From Desulfofarcimen acetoxidans DSM 771 (GTDB lineage: Bacteria; Bacillota; Desulfotomaculia; Desulfotomaculales; Desulfofarciminaceae), in assembly GCF_000024205.1 (NCBI RefSeq), contig NC_013216.1:2170001-2234000 (forward strand): DNA of 64,000 nucleotides. Reading direction: 5' to 3'. Each line of letters starts with the position of its first letter. Position 1 is the stretch's first letter. The translations under genes were made by a program, and so were the position numbers. Of this stretch, positions 9,282-18,733 are shown in pieces. The notes under the pieces are model-generated. The model saw only the letters and a list, made by a program, of their open reading frames with translations. It made no database searches and was not told the DNA's origin.

Positions 9282-10073
9282 ATGTTTAAGTGGAATGCAG
9301 GGGATTACAGCAGAAGCTCATCCGAACAAGAAAAATGGGCAACGGAATTAATTGCAAAACTTAAATTAAGGGGCGATGAAAGGATTTTGGATATTGGCTG
9401 CGGTGACGGTAAAGTCACAGCGGCCATAGCCCGACTACTCACAGAGGGCTCCGTCCTGGGCATAGACAGTTCTCCGGAAATGATTTTTTTCGCCTGTCAG
9501 ACAAGAGGGTGTGATACAAATAAGAATCTCTCATTTCTGAAGATAGATGCCAGAGAGCTGGACTTTCAGCCTGAATTTGATGTTGTATTTTCTAATGCAG
9601 CTCTTCACTGGACAACGGAGCATTTGAAGGTTTTGCAAGGAATCAAAAAGTGTTTGCGGCCATTTGGAAAAGTATTGCTGCAAATGGGAGGCAGGGGTAA
9701 TACTGAGGCCATGCTGACAGTTGTTTCAACAATTATGGGCAAGTCAAAATGGAGCGAGTATTTTACCAATTTCTCATTTAAATACGGTTTTTATGGCCCC
9801 GAAGAATATCTGGCCTGGCTGGAAATGGCCGGTCTTAATGCAATTAGAGTAGAGCTGATTCCCAAGGATATGGTACACGGGGGGGAAGAGGGTTTGGCGG
9901 CCTGGTTCAGGACTACCTGGCTTCCTTATATTCAGGCAGTACCGCAGCACTTGCAGGAAGAGTTTATATATGAAGCGGTAAAGACATATATAGGTAAATA
10001 TCCGCTAGATACACAGGGCCGGGCTCATGTGCAAATGATGCGGCTGGAAGTTGAGGCGCAGAATATTCAATAG
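9282..10073 (+). CDS. SAM-dependent methyltransferase, trans-aconitate methyltransferase-like
   Basis: A 263-residue class I methyltransferase. Motif I is ERILDIGCGDGKVTAAIA, followed by VLGIDSSPEMI (the acidic SAM-ribose ligand) and FDVVFSNAALHWT (motif IV). The opening FKWNAGDYSRSSSEQEKWA and the N-A-A-L-H-W block match the Tam group, which methyl-esterifies aconitate. The true substrate is not evident. ATG 9282 lies behind GGGGTGAG. The gene is 48 bp after the leuA-like gene with no terminator between, so it may share the T-box transcript. Confidence 0.82.
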   Translation: MFKWNAGDYSRSSSEQEKWATELIAKLKLRGDERILDIGCGDGKVTAAIARLLTEGSVLGIDSSPEMIFFACQTRGCDTNKNLSFLKIDARELDFQPEFDVVFSNAALHWTTEHLKVLQGIKKCLRPFGKVLLQMGGRGNTEAMLTVVSTIMGKSKWSEYFTNFSFKYGFYGPEEYLAWLEMAGLNAIRVELIPKDMVHGGEEGLAAWFRTTWLPYIQAVPQHLQEEFIYEAVKTYIGKYPLDTQGRAHVQMMRLEVEAQNIQ

Positions 10074-10094
10074 TATTTGAAGTAGTAAATTAAC

Positions 10095-10124
10095 AGGGAA
10101 AGCTAATTTAGCTTTCCCTTTGTA
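10095..10124 (+). terminator. Rho-independent terminator after the methyltransferase gene
   Basis: Arms AGGGAAAGCTAA and TTAGCTTTCCCT are followed by a short T-stretch. Confidence 0.8.
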
Positions 10125-10175
10125 TATGCGTATTTATTGCGTGTCAGCCAGTTTTTTTAGAGCAATCCCTTGTTT

Positions 10176-11471
10176 TTATAGGTTGAAATTTTTGTGCAGC
10201 TTTTTATGAGTAAACCTCTTAACGCGATTGGCGTATTCCTCCACTGTCTGGCCGCTGCCAGCCAACAAGTATTTATATATTAATAAGCCTTCCAAGCCTA
10301 CAGGTCCCCTTGCATGTATTTTATTGGTGCTGATGCCGACCTCAGCCCCCAGGCCGTAACGAAAACCGTCACTGAAACGTGTTGAACAGTTCCAGAAAAC
10401 ACTTCCTGAATCTACCAGGCTCATAAATGCAGCCACAGCATTTTTGTTTTCGGTAATGATTGCATCGGTATGTCCCGAACCATAGGTGTTGATGTGCTCA
10501 ACTGCTTCGTCCAGCTGCTCCACTATTCTAATAGATAGCTTATAGTCCAAGTACTCAGTCTTCCAGTCTTCCTCTGAGGCGGGAGTTATATCAATGACGG
10601 ACAGAGTCTTTGAGCAACCGACAAGTTCTACATGTTTTTCCTCCAATGCTTCTTTGACCAGAGGCAGGAATTGCGGGGCTATTTCCTTATCAACGAGCAG
10701 AGTTTCGGTTGTATTGCAGGCTGCCGCATACTGGGTTTTGGAATCAACAACCACCTTGACAGCCAGATCTAAATCGGCATTTTTATGCACGTAGCAGTGA
10801 CAGATACCGTCAGCATGGCCCAGCACAGCTATTCTGGAGTTGTCCATAATGTATCTGACAAAATCGTTAGACCCGCGGGGAATAATAAGATCTATATATT
10901 GATCTAGCTTAAGCATATCGTTGACATCAGTCCTGGTTTCCAGTAACTGCAACCAACCTGGCGGAAGACCGGCTTTTTCCGCTGCTTCTACTATAATCTC
11001 AGCTAGAGTTTTGTTGGTTTCTCTGGCTTCGCTGCCACCTTTTAGCAGCACACTGTTACCGCTTTTTAAACATAAAGTGGAAATCTGCACCAGGGCATCC
11101 GGGCGTGATTCGAAAATAACACCTATTACGCCAATTGGGCAGCTGACCTTGTAGAGTTCCAGGCCTCCGTCCATTTCAGTGGAGTCTAAAGTTTGGCCGA
11201 CAGGATCGGGTAAATTGATCAGGCTTTGTATCCCCTCAATCACGTCCTGAATTTTGCTTTCATCAAATCTTAGTCTTTTTAGAAGAGGTAATGCCAGGCC
11301 TTCTTTTTCACTTCTTTCCAGATCGGCTTTATTGGCCACAATTATTTTGTCCTTACAATTGCCCAGGTTTATTGCTATTTCTTGAAGGGCCTTGTTCTTT
11401 AATTCAGTTTCCGCTGCAGCCAACTTAATGGAAGCTTTTTTTGCGGCAGCCGCTATCTCTTTAATTCTCAT
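10176..11471 (-). CDS. proA: Gamma-glutamyl phosphate reductase
   Basis: A 431-residue aldehyde-dehydrogenase-like enzyme that reduces gamma-glutamyl phosphate with NADPH in proline synthesis. Visible landmarks are CPIGVIGVIFESRPDALVQI, the LLKGGSEA and PRGSNDFVRYIMDNS blocks, the active-site cysteine in QYAAACNTTETLLVD, and the closing FRYGLGAEVGISTNKIHARGPVGLEGL. The longest frame starts at 11507, but ATG 11471 (MRIKEIAAAAKKA) has TAGGAG 6 nt upstream and matches family length. proB, normally beside it, is absent here. A methyltransferase converges on its end. Confidence 0.96.
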   Translation of the reverse strand: MRIKEIAAAAKKASIKLAAAETELKNKALQEIAINLGNCKDKIIVANKADLERSEKEGLALPLLKRLRFDESKIQDVIEGIQSLINLPDPVGQTLDSTEMDGGLELYKVSCPIGVIGVIFESRPDALVQISTLCLKSGNSVLLKGGSEARETNKTLAEIIVEAAEKAGLPPGWLQLLETRTDVNDMLKLDQYIDLIIPRGSNDFVRYIMDNSRIAVLGHADGICHCYVHKNADLDLAVKVVVDSKTQYAAACNTTETLLVDKEIAPQFLPLVKEALEEKHVELVGCSKTLSVIDITPASEEDWKTEYLDYKLSIRIVEQLDEAVEHINTYGSGHTDAIITENKNAVAAFMSLVDSGSVFWNCSTRFSDGFRYGLGAEVGISTNKIHARGPVGLEGLLIYKYLLAGSGQTVEEYANRVKRFTHKKLHKNFNL

Positions 11472-11507
11472 TTTTTCAACTCCTAAAATAATAACTGTTA
11501 TGTTCAA

Positions 11508-11746
11508 AGCTATCAGAGGGTTGTTGATTTGTCAATAATATTATGGTACAGATACTATCGAAGAAAAAGCTAAAAGAAGAATTATTGAGCAATTCTGTCT
11601 ACAGCAGCCTAAAAAGTTTTGAAGAAATTTATATACGACCTCGGATTTTATGGAGGTTGTTTCGTATTTATCTAATAGAAAACTATAAAGGAGGTTGATT
11701 GGCAAGACTGTTTGTTATCGAATTATTCATTATGGAGGGGGAAAAT
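11508..11746. other. proA to SLH-protein intergenic region
   Basis: About 240 bp of AT-rich divergent spacer. An AAGGAGG stands near 11690, followed by a TTG-initiated run of 16 codons that would only extend the SLH protein before its signal peptide. No separate gene is seen. Confidence 0.4.
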
Positions 11747-13339
11747 ATGTTTAAGAGAGGTTTGACCTTATTTTTAGCCATGTCAGTTTTATTATTGAGT
11801 ACTTCCACAGCAGCGATGGCGAAAAATAATGGTAAAAGTAATGGCAACAATAAATTTAATAATGTAGTTAATTATAGTTTTAATGTAACAAAGCAAAATG
11901 CAAATAAAATTAAATTTAAGGACGTAGTTAATCACTGGGCAATACCCCAGATCAGTGCGATGAATATGCAGGGTATAATCAGTGGTTATCCGGATGCAAA
12001 TTTCCAGCCTGAAAAATCGGTAACCAAATACGAAGCATTAACGATGATTTGTAGGGCCCTGGGCATGAATCAAGATTATAGCGCTGATAACAAATGGTCC
12101 GGTGTTCCTGATTGGGCACGGGAGAGTATTGATTTTGCCGTGGAAAAAAATATTATTTCCGAAAAGGAAGCTAAAAATTTTGCCGGCAACACTCCGGCCA
12201 AAAGGTATGAAGTCGCAATATGGGTAGCACGGGCCGCCAATCTTGATTCCTACAATAATATTAACTTTGTTGACATGAATGATATTCCTGTTTATGCCAG
12301 ATCATACATAGGCTCTATGTACAGATGCGGCTACATGGTAGGTTATCCGGGAAATATGTTTCAACCCAACAAGCCTATTAAGAGGGCGGAAATAGCTGTC
12401 ATATTGTTTAATCTTTTGTCGGATTATAATCAAACCTCCCACTACAAAGTAGTAAAGGGGACAATTACCGATATAGACGATGACAGTGTTACTATCAATA
12501 ATAAAACCTATGAGATAACTGATGATACAGAAATTTATCTAAATAAAGAAAGCGCCGACTGGGATGATATTTCAGAAGGAGATAAAGCAGTTATTTATTT
12601 AAGCAGCAGTTCTGAAATTAATTATCTTTACGCTTATGATGACGATGAAGATACAGACGAAGATGAGTTAACAGTAGAAAGTTATACTCCGGCTAAGAAC
12701 AAGCAAAATGTTGACAGAGATATTGAGCAATTGGTTGTAAAGTTTAACCAGGATATTGAAGCTGAAGAAGATTATGAAGCCGTATTAGACGCTATTGCCA
12801 TTACAGCAACTGATGACAATGAAAATGTTGATGTAACACGCAGTATTGATGTGGAATCTGTAGAAATTAAAAATGATACTCTCTACATTAACTTAGAAGA
12901 CGCATTTGATTATGATGAAAATTGCTCAGTGACTATTGACAGTGGAGTCATTCAGGCAGAGGATTCCAATGATACTAATGATAAAATTGCCTGGTCCTTT
13001 GATATAGAAAGTGAAGATGAATTGAAAGTTGAAAGCTTAAGCCCTGCTGACGGTGCTGACAATGTGGATCAAGATACCGACGAGTTAGTGGTAAGATTCA
13101 ATAATGATATTGAAGCAAAAAACAGTTTAAGTGATATACGTCATGCTATTACTGTCAGTGACAATATTGATGTCGAATCTGTAGAAATAGATGATAATGA
13201 ACTTATTATAAAACTGGATGATGAACTTGATTATAATGAGGATTATACTGTTACTATTAATAGCGGTGTAATTGAAGCTGAATATTCCAGTTATACTAAT
13301 GACGAGATTAAGTGGTCCTTCACCACAGAAGATGACTAA
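11747..13339 (+). CDS. SLH-domain surface protein with two SbsA-type Ig-like domains
   Basis: A 530-residue exported protein. The signal peptide is MFKRGLTLFLAMSVLLLSTS ending TAAMA, with ATG 11747 behind GGAGGGGGAAAAT. Three S-layer homology modules follow (FKDVVNHWAIPQISAMNMQG..SGYPDANFQPEKSVTKYEA; WSGVPDWARESIDFAVEKN; FVDMNDIPVYARSYIGSM..GYPGNMFQPNKPIKRAE). A small beta domain comes next (about 255-320), then two similar Big_5/SbsA Ig-like repeats, each opening VES-x-P and ending I-x-WSF. SLH modules bind pyruvylated secondary wall polymer, so it is probably an envelope protein. The C-terminal half is very acidic. Another SLH gene follows 58 bp later. Confidence 0.88.
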   Translation: MFKRGLTLFLAMSVLLLSTSTAAMAKNNGKSNGNNKFNNVVNYSFNVTKQNANKIKFKDVVNHWAIPQISAMNMQGIISGYPDANFQPEKSVTKYEALTMICRALGMNQDYSADNKWSGVPDWARESIDFAVEKNIISEKEAKNFAGNTPAKRYEVAIWVARAANLDSYNNINFVDMNDIPVYARSYIGSMYRCGYMVGYPGNMFQPNKPIKRAEIAVILFNLLSDYNQTSHYKVVKGTITDIDDDSVTINNKTYEITDDTEIYLNKESADWDDISEGDKAVIYLSSSSEINYLYAYDDDEDTDEDELTVESYTPAKNKQNVDRDIEQLVVKFNQDIEAEEDYEAVLDAIAITATDDNENVDVTRSIDVESVEIKNDTLYINLEDAFDYDENCSVTIDSGVIQAEDSNDTNDKIAWSFDIESEDELKVESLSPADGADNVDQDTDELVVRFNNDIEAKNSLSDIRHAITVSDNIDVESVEIDDNELIIKLDDELDYNEDYTVTINSGVIEAEYSSYTNDEIKWSFTTEDD

Positions 13340-13397
13340 TAATAAGCAGTTAGTTTGTTTATCGGGCAACCGGTAAGATAAGGAGGAGCAAGACCGG

Positions 13398-14264
13398 ATG
13401 AAAAACGGGTTGATTACATTAGCAGTATTTATATGCCTGGTATTCAGCCTAAGTGGCGGTGTTTCGGCAGCAACAATTACTGATGTCAAAGGACACTGGG
13501 CAGAAGCTTCTATTAATAAATGGATATCTGCCGGTTATGTATCAGGTTACCCGGAGGGCTTGTTTAAACCGAATCAAAAAATAAGCAGAGCGGAATTCGT
13601 TACTCTGGTCAATAAGGCCTTTAAAAAGCAAAATCCGAACAGCCAGTGCAAGTTTTCTGATGTAAAGCAAACAGACTGGTTCTACCCAGGTGTGCTTGCC
13701 GGTGTTGCCGGTGGTTATATATCCGGCTATGAGGGAGGCACGTTTAAACCCGGCAAATTTATTAGTCGCCAGGAGGCTGCGGTTATAATTACAAGACTTC
13801 TTCAACTTAACAACGGCAGCAATATGAATTTTAAGGATGCGAACAGCATTCCCGGTTGGTCGGCAAGCGGAATTAAGGCTGTGGTTGCCAATAACATAAT
13901 GAAAGGCTATTCCGACGGCACCTTCAAAGCCGCACAGTCAATCACCAGGGCAGAGGCGGTAACAGCTCTGGACAGAGCATATGTTTCTTTCATGGCCTTT
14001 CAAGGAGTCAAAGGGTCAGTTAAAATGAACAATTGTCCTGTGGAAGGTGCTCTGGTTAAGCTCTTTGCACGGAATAATCCCAGTGTGCTGAAAGATGTTA
14101 GTACAACCGACAGTAATGGCATGTATAAGATAGCAGCCCAGCCCGGTTCGTACAATCTTGAGGTTAATAAGGACGGCAGCTTAGGCTATGCCTATAATAT
14201 CAGTATAGGCAAGGGTATTGCGACTTTACAGGATTTTTCACTGGTTAAGGTTTCTATAAATTAA
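13398..14264 (+). CDS. SLH-domain protein with a C-terminal carboxypeptidase-regulatory-like domain
   Basis: A 288-residue exported protein. Signal peptide MKNGLITLAVFICLVFSLSG ends near VSAA. Three SLH modules are clear: VKGHWAEASINKWISAGYVS..RAEFVTLVNKAF, FSDVKQTDWFYPGVLAGVAG..ISRQEAAVIITRL, and FKDANSIPGWSASGIKAVV..ITRAEAVTALDRA. The last 80 residues (GVKGSVKMNNCPVEGALVKL.. then TDSNGMYKIAAQPGSYNLEV) look like a carboxypeptidase-regulatory beta-sandwich. ATG 13398 follows AAGGAGGAGC. It is probably cotranscribed with the preceding SLH gene. No enzymatic domain is seen. Confidence 0.87.
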   Translation: MKNGLITLAVFICLVFSLSGGVSAATITDVKGHWAEASINKWISAGYVSGYPEGLFKPNQKISRAEFVTLVNKAFKKQNPNSQCKFSDVKQTDWFYPGVLAGVAGGYISGYEGGTFKPGKFISRQEAAVIITRLLQLNNGSNMNFKDANSIPGWSASGIKAVVANNIMKGYSDGTFKAAQSITRAEAVTALDRAYVSFMAFQGVKGSVKMNNCPVEGALVKLFARNNPSVLKDVSTTDSNGMYKIAAQPGSYNLEVNKDGSLGYAYNISIGKGIATLQDFSLVKVSIN

Positions 14265-14289
14265 TTTACAGTTAAAAATTAACCCATTT

Positions 14290-14319
14290 TGCGCAGCAAT
14301 AATATTGTTGCGCATTTTT
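14290..14319. terminator. Bidirectional terminator between the SLH gene and the chemoreceptor gene
   Basis: Arms TGCGCAGCAAT and ATTGTTGCGCA with a T-run on the plus side and A-rich sequence on the other. The flanking genes converge on it. Confidence 0.8.
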
Positions 14320-14337
14320 GTTGCCCAGGAAATGGTA

Positions 14338-15897
14338 TTAAAGTTTGAATCTCTGCAGTTCTTTATACATTTGTGCAGCATAATCATTCATTTCCGCAGC
14401 TGAACATGAGATGTGCTCTATCGCAGCAGTTTGTTCCTCCGTAGTAGCTGCCACATTTTGTACGGCATCCGCTACCTGAGTTGAAGCCTGAGCTATTTCT
14501 TGAGCCTTTTGGCTAAGATTTTGAATATAACCGGTTATGGCCACCAGTGATTGACTTACCTCTCGGATTACCCTGTCTCCCCGGGTTACCTCTTCCTTAC
14601 TGACTTCCATATTCTTTACAGCTTGGTTTGATTGCGCCTGTACGGCAGTGATGATTTGTCTGGTTTCACTGGCTGATTTGGCAGAACCCTCGGCAAGTTT
14701 TCTAACTTCATCGGCAACCACAGCAAAACCTTTGCCGGCTTCACCAGCCCGTGCCGCCTCTATGGCAGCGTTAAGGGCCAAGAGGTTAGTTTGTTCGGCA
14801 ATATTGTTAATAGTATCCACAAACTGTCCGATATTCCCTATAGCTTGATTCAGTGAATTCAAGGAATCAGACACGTGACCTACTGAACATTCAATATCAT
14901 GCATGCTTGATACTATTCTCTCTATATTTTCTTGTCCTTGTTGGGCCTGGCGGCTGGCTTCTTCAGCCTGGCCAGACACCTCTTTAATATTTTGTGCCAT
15001 GGAGTCTACGGTTGCTGAGATCTCACTGACAGTGGAGGCATTTTCTACAGTAGCAGAAGAAGTTTGAGCTGCCTGGGAGGCCAGTGTGTTAGCCGTATCA
15101 GTTGCTTTATTACATATAACAGTGGTTTGGCCGGTTATATCTTTTAGGTTATGAGTAATTTTATTAAAAGCTTGAGCCAGTTTACCGAATTCATCTTTTG
15201 AATTATATGTGATTTCTTGTGAAAAATCGCCATTTGATATGATTTCCGAAAACTCTATGAAATGTTGTATAGGCTTGACAAAAATTCTCCTTAACAGGTA
15301 GTTTGAAAGCAAAATACTCAATACTAAACCGATAATACCGAAAAGTATAATTTCAAAAGTTAATTTTTTGAGTGTCTGGTCATAGAGATTGTTAGGAACG
15401 CCTACATAAAGCATTCCAATAACTTTGCCCTGACTGTCAGTTATTGGTTCATACGCGGTTTGATTCCATTCGCCAACCACCTGTGCTTTGCCCGTATAGG
15501 TTTGTCCCCGTGTAATAACTGTTTGTATTACCTCAGCAGCAGCCCGCGTTCCGATAGCCCGCTTTCCGTCAGCAGATTTAACATTAGTGGATACCCGCCT
15601 GTCGCCTTGAAAAATTGTGGCAGTGTCACCGGTAATTGAACCGATTTTATCGACTATTTCATAGTTGTCATTGATTTTAACATCACCCTTGTAGAGCATC
15701 CCCTCGCGTACAGACCATTGACCGGGATAGGTCTGCTCGATGAGATTTCTACTCATACCTAAATCCGATTTTAATTTTATTTGAGAAGATTCAATTAACC
15801 TGGAGTGAATTGAGTTTATTGAGAAGATACCCACAACAGCTAGGAGAAGAATTAAGAAAAAGGTGTTAAGCAGAGAGAGTTTGAGACGTATTGACAT
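14338..15897 (-). CDS. Methyl-accepting chemotaxis protein with a periplasmic-type Cache domain
   Basis: A 519-residue membrane receptor. Transmembrane helix 1 is near residues 8-27. An extracellular single Cache domain (about 30-175) has [17 protein letters not shown] and [13 protein letters not shown]. Transmembrane helix 2 (about 182-202), a HAMP linker, and a long methyl-accepting coiled coil follow. The kinase-contacting tip has the invariant [20 protein letters not shown] core and [13 protein letters not shown]. It would feed an extracellular small-molecule signal to CheA/CheW. Ligand unknown. The start has GGAGGTAATT before ATG 15897. It stands alone. Confidence 0.93.
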   Translation of the reverse strand: MSIRLKLSLLNTFFLILLLAVVGIFSINSIHSRLIESSQIKLKSDLGMSRNLIEQTYPGQWSVREGMLYKGDVKINDNYEIVDKIGSITGDTATIFQGDRRVSTNVKSADGKRAIGTRAAAEVIQTVITRGQTYTGKAQVVGEWNQTAYEPITDSQGKVIGMLYVGVPNNLYDQTLKKLTFEIILFGIIGLVLSILLSNYLLRRIFVKPIQHFIEFSEIISNGDFSQEITYNSKDEFGKLAQAFNKITHNLKDITGQTTVICNKATDTANTLASQAAQTSSATVENASTVSEISATVDSMAQNIKEVSGQAEEASRQAQQGQENIERIVSSMHDIECSVGHVSDSLNSLNQAIGNIGQFVDTINNIAEQTNLLALNAAIEAARAGEAGKGFAVVADEVRKLAEGSAKSASETRQIITAVQAQSNQAVKNMEVSKEEVTRGDRVIREVSQSLVAITGYIQNLSQKAQEIAQASTQVADAVQNVAATTEEQTAAIEHISCSAAEMNDYAAQMYKELQRFKL

Positions 15898-16165
15898 GCG
15901 ATAATTACCTCCTTGTCGTTATGATTCCTACCGGATTTTAAGGGTCTATAAATATTTAGTATTAAATATAACGCTGCACCGTTAAGTAAATAGAATATGC
16001 GCATTAATTTAATCTAAATATGTGTTAGCAAACCTTTTCCAACATGTATTATTCATTAGATAAATCATATAAACATGTTGATTTTAACAATATTTCTGTT
16101 TTAAATTTAAAAATCCTGCAAATATATGGACTTGAGAAAATAATTTAATCCAAAGCAATTATTTA
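15898..16165. other. Divergent spacer between the chemoreceptor and padR
   Basis: About 270 bp, very AT-rich. It must hold the chemoreceptor promoter on the minus strand. No ORF or RNA was recognised. Confidence 0.4.
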
Positions 16166-16194
16166 TTGACAGGTAAATAAATACCAGGTATATT
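16166..16194 (+). promoter_or_regulatory. Sigma-A promoter with a dyad, upstream of the split padR gene
   Basis: TTGACA (16166-16171), a 17-bp spacer, TATATT (16189-16194). A small dyad GGTA-AATAAA-TACC lies inside the spacer and could be the repressor's own operator. It is the natural promoter of padR and probably of the efflux genes, now separated from them by the insertion. Confidence 0.65.
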
Positions 16195-16274
16195 GATCAT
16201 GGCAATATTAACATTGTGAATATAACTATAATGAATGGAGGTGCTTGACTTAAAAGGTCAGGATGTCATTCTAG

Positions 16275-18178
16275 GAGACTGTTTCAAAAATCAATCTCCC
16301 TAATATAATGTATAGATATTGCAAAGCAGGCTTTAACCTAATTAATAAGATCCAAAGAAAGTCCCCAAAAATACGAGTAAATATGGTATAATTAAAATAA
16401 ATAACCATATGCGGGGGTATTTAGCCATGATGGGTAAACTAACAAATCAAATTAACTTTTCTGATACAGATGAATGGTATAAACGAATACCCCAAAATTC
16501 ATTTTGGCATAAAGTGCGTCAATGGGCAGAAGAAAATCTGTCAGATGATGACTTTGCCCATCTATATTCCAGTAATAGGGGACGCCCGTCATTACCCCCG
16601 GTGTTTATGCTGAAATCCATACTGATACAGCTTGAAAAACAATACTCCGATCGTGTTATGGAAGAATCAGCAATGTTCGATGACCGCGTAAAATATGCAC
16701 TTTGCCTTAGCCGTACCCCCCAGATAAAACTTGACCATGCCACATTATGCAGATATCGCAAAATATTCTTAGAAGACGAGCAGGGAAAGAAAATATTAAA
16801 GAAAACAATAGAAAATGCAGCAGAAGCAGGGCTATTCGAAGAAGCTAATAAAGATGCTGTCGACTCATTTATGATTCATGGAGCGGCAGCCCGTCAAAGT
16901 ACCTTTACCATGATCCGGAAAGCCACAGCCCGGGTATTACGCCAGGCTGACGTTGAGGGCTTTATTGAAGATATAAGACAAAAACTCAATCGTGATGATT
17001 ACCTTAACAATAAAAAACCCACTATAGACTGGGATAACATAGAAGCTCGCAATAAATTACTCACAGAAATGGTCCTTGACGCCAGAACAATAGCCTTATG
17101 GGCAAAAGAGAACAAAGCCAAAATCAGTGAAGAACTAAACCAATGCATAGAACTTTTGCAAATAGTAGCAGAGCAGGACATTGAAGAAAAAGATGGAAAT
17201 ATAGCCATCCGTCAGGGTGTAGCTAAAGACAGAATCATATCAGTAGAAGATCCGCAAATGCGTCATGGACGCAAAACAACGAGCAGTAAAACAGATGGTT
17301 ACAAGGGACACATCATGTCCGGCGGTATAGAAAACAAGATAATAACAGCTGCAGAAATAACTGCTGCTAACGTTCCGGACAGTGAACCTGTACCTGACTT
17401 AATCAAGCAGCGTCAAGAAAATACAGGAAGTAAACCTGATTCCCTTAGCGGTGATACCGCATATGGTGGTGCTGAAACCAGAAAACACATTAAAAAAGAA
17501 AAAATCAAACTAATCGCCAAAGTACCTCCGTCAACCAATGTAAATGGATGTTTTAATAAAGACAAATTCATCATTGATCTGGATAACAAATTTATAGAAT
17601 GCCCTGCCGGAGTTCGACTTGAAATAGATAAGGAACTGGGAGAAAAGGAAATATGCTGTAAATTCCCAAAAGAACAGTGTCAAAATTGCGATCTAAGAAA
17701 TCAATGCACCAAAAGTAAAGATGGCAGAACAGTAAGAATACATCCGCATGAAGCATTATTGCAAAAGGCACGTAAACAACAACAAACAGCAGAGTTTAAA
17801 GAGGAGTATCGTTTCCGTAGTCGGATTGAGAGAATAATTTATTGTGTTACTAAAAATGGAGCCCGAAAGGGTAAATATAATGGACTTGAAAAAAATAGAT
17901 TTAAGTTGCAACTCCATACGGCTTTACATAATATCAAAACAATACTTTCTTTAGCTAAAAAAAATCCTGCGATAGTTGTATAGGGATAAGTGTGTCTATT
18001 CGTTAGGAATTATATGGAAAATGGTGTTGTGTATGCTTCATTATGCTGTTTAATTAAATTGTTTGATGCTCTTTTGATAGAAACAATCACCAAATACTGT
18101 GGTTTTATCTATTAATTCCAGTTGTGTAGTTGAAATTATTAAGGTAAATCAAAAAAAGAGTATTTTTGAAACGGTCTC
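16275..18178 (+). mobile_element. IS1182-family insertion sequence
   Basis: The element is about 1.9 kb. Its ends are imperfect inverted repeats: the left reads GAGACTGTTTCAAAAAT, and the right on the opposite strand reads GAGACCGTTTCAAAAAT. It is flanked by a direct CTAG at 16271-16274 and 18179-18182. It carries one transposase gene and about 195 bp of noncoding right end. It sits inside padR. Confidence 0.9.
16427..17983 (+). CDS. IS1182-family transposase
   Basis: A roughly 518-residue DDE transposase. The N-terminal domain has the DUF772-like block LPPVFMLKSILIQLEKQYSDR. The catalytic region includes SVEDPQMRHGRKTTSSKTDGYKGH, LSGDTAYGGAETRKHI, and the late RIERIIYCVTKNGARKGKYNGLEKNRFKLQLHTAL. 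A CxxC...C cluster (KEQCQNCDLRNQCTK) is typical of the family. ATG 16427 or 16430 is preferred over ATG 16409 because GCGGGGGT stands at the right distance. The frame is complete, so the element may still be active. Confidence 0.92.
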   Translation: MMGKLTNQINFSDTDEWYKRIPQNSFWHKVRQWAEENLSDDDFAHLYSSNRGRPSLPPVFMLKSILIQLEKQYSDRVMEESAMFDDRVKYALCLSRTPQIKLDHATLCRYRKIFLEDEQGKKILKKTIENAAEAGLFEEANKDAVDSFMIHGAAARQSTFTMIRKATARVLRQADVEGFIEDIRQKLNRDDYLNNKKPTIDWDNIEARNKLLTEMVLDARTIALWAKENKAKISEELNQCIELLQIVAEQDIEEKDGNIAIRQGVAKDRIISVEDPQMRHGRKTTSSKTDGYKGHIMSGGIENKIITAAEITAANVPDSEPVPDLIKQRQENTGSKPDSLSGDTAYGGAETRKHIKKEKIKLIAKVPPSTNVNGCFNKDKFIIDLDNKFIECPAGVRLEIDKELGEKEICCKFPKEQCQNCDLRNQCTKSKDGRTVRIHPHEALLQKARKQQQTAEFKEEYRFRSRIERIIYCVTKNGARKGKYNGLEKNRFKLQLHTALHNIKTILSLAKKNPAIVV

Positions 18179-18733
18179 CTAGGTGTGCTGCTGGAAAAAC
18201 CAATGTCCGGCTACGATATAAAACAATATATAGAAATCCATTTCCCATTTTTTTTTGTTGCCTCCTATGGGACAATATATCCTACATTAAACAAAATGGA
18301 GAAAGAGGGATACATAACTAAGCAATTGCAAATCCAGGAAGGCAAGCCAAATAAAAATGTTTACTCTATTACTGAAAAAGGAAAAGAAGCATTCCGTGCT
18401 TATCTGGATAGTCCTGTGGAGCCTTTATCCATACGTTTTGATTTTATTATGCGCATGCACTTTGGACATCACGCCGAAATGGATAAAATTATCTTATGGA
18501 TAGAAGAGGAAATCCGGCGAACCAAGCTTGCCATTGCTCATATTGAAGAAGTTAACCGGTTGGAAGAAAAGCGGATGACACCAACCAAGAAAATTTGCTA
18601 TCGTGTAGGCATCAATCATTATACAAATTATTTAGCAACCATGGAGGAAGCCTTGCAGGAGTTAAAAGCCAGCTTAATTGATTAGTTGGCAACTTGCTAA
18701 ACATAATTTTTCTCAAAAGCTGAGGTGATACAT

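Larger units (their letters stand above)
16235..18685 (+). pseudogene. PadR-family repressor gene split by an IS1182-type element
   Basis: The 5' piece (16235-16274) reads MEVLDLKGQDVIL. The 3' piece (18183-18685) continues GVLLEKPMSGYDIKQYIEIH. Removing the element and one CTAG copy rejoins them exactly in frame at a typical PadR N-terminus. The winged helix (YGTIYPTLNKMEKEGYITKQ, then NVYSITEKGKEAFRAYL) and the C-terminal helical dimer domain are all in the 3' piece. A GTG at 18185 could start a protein lacking about 14 residues. PadR repressors commonly control adjacent efflux genes. The RND operon starts 49 bp downstream, so this was most likely its repressor. Confidence 0.88.
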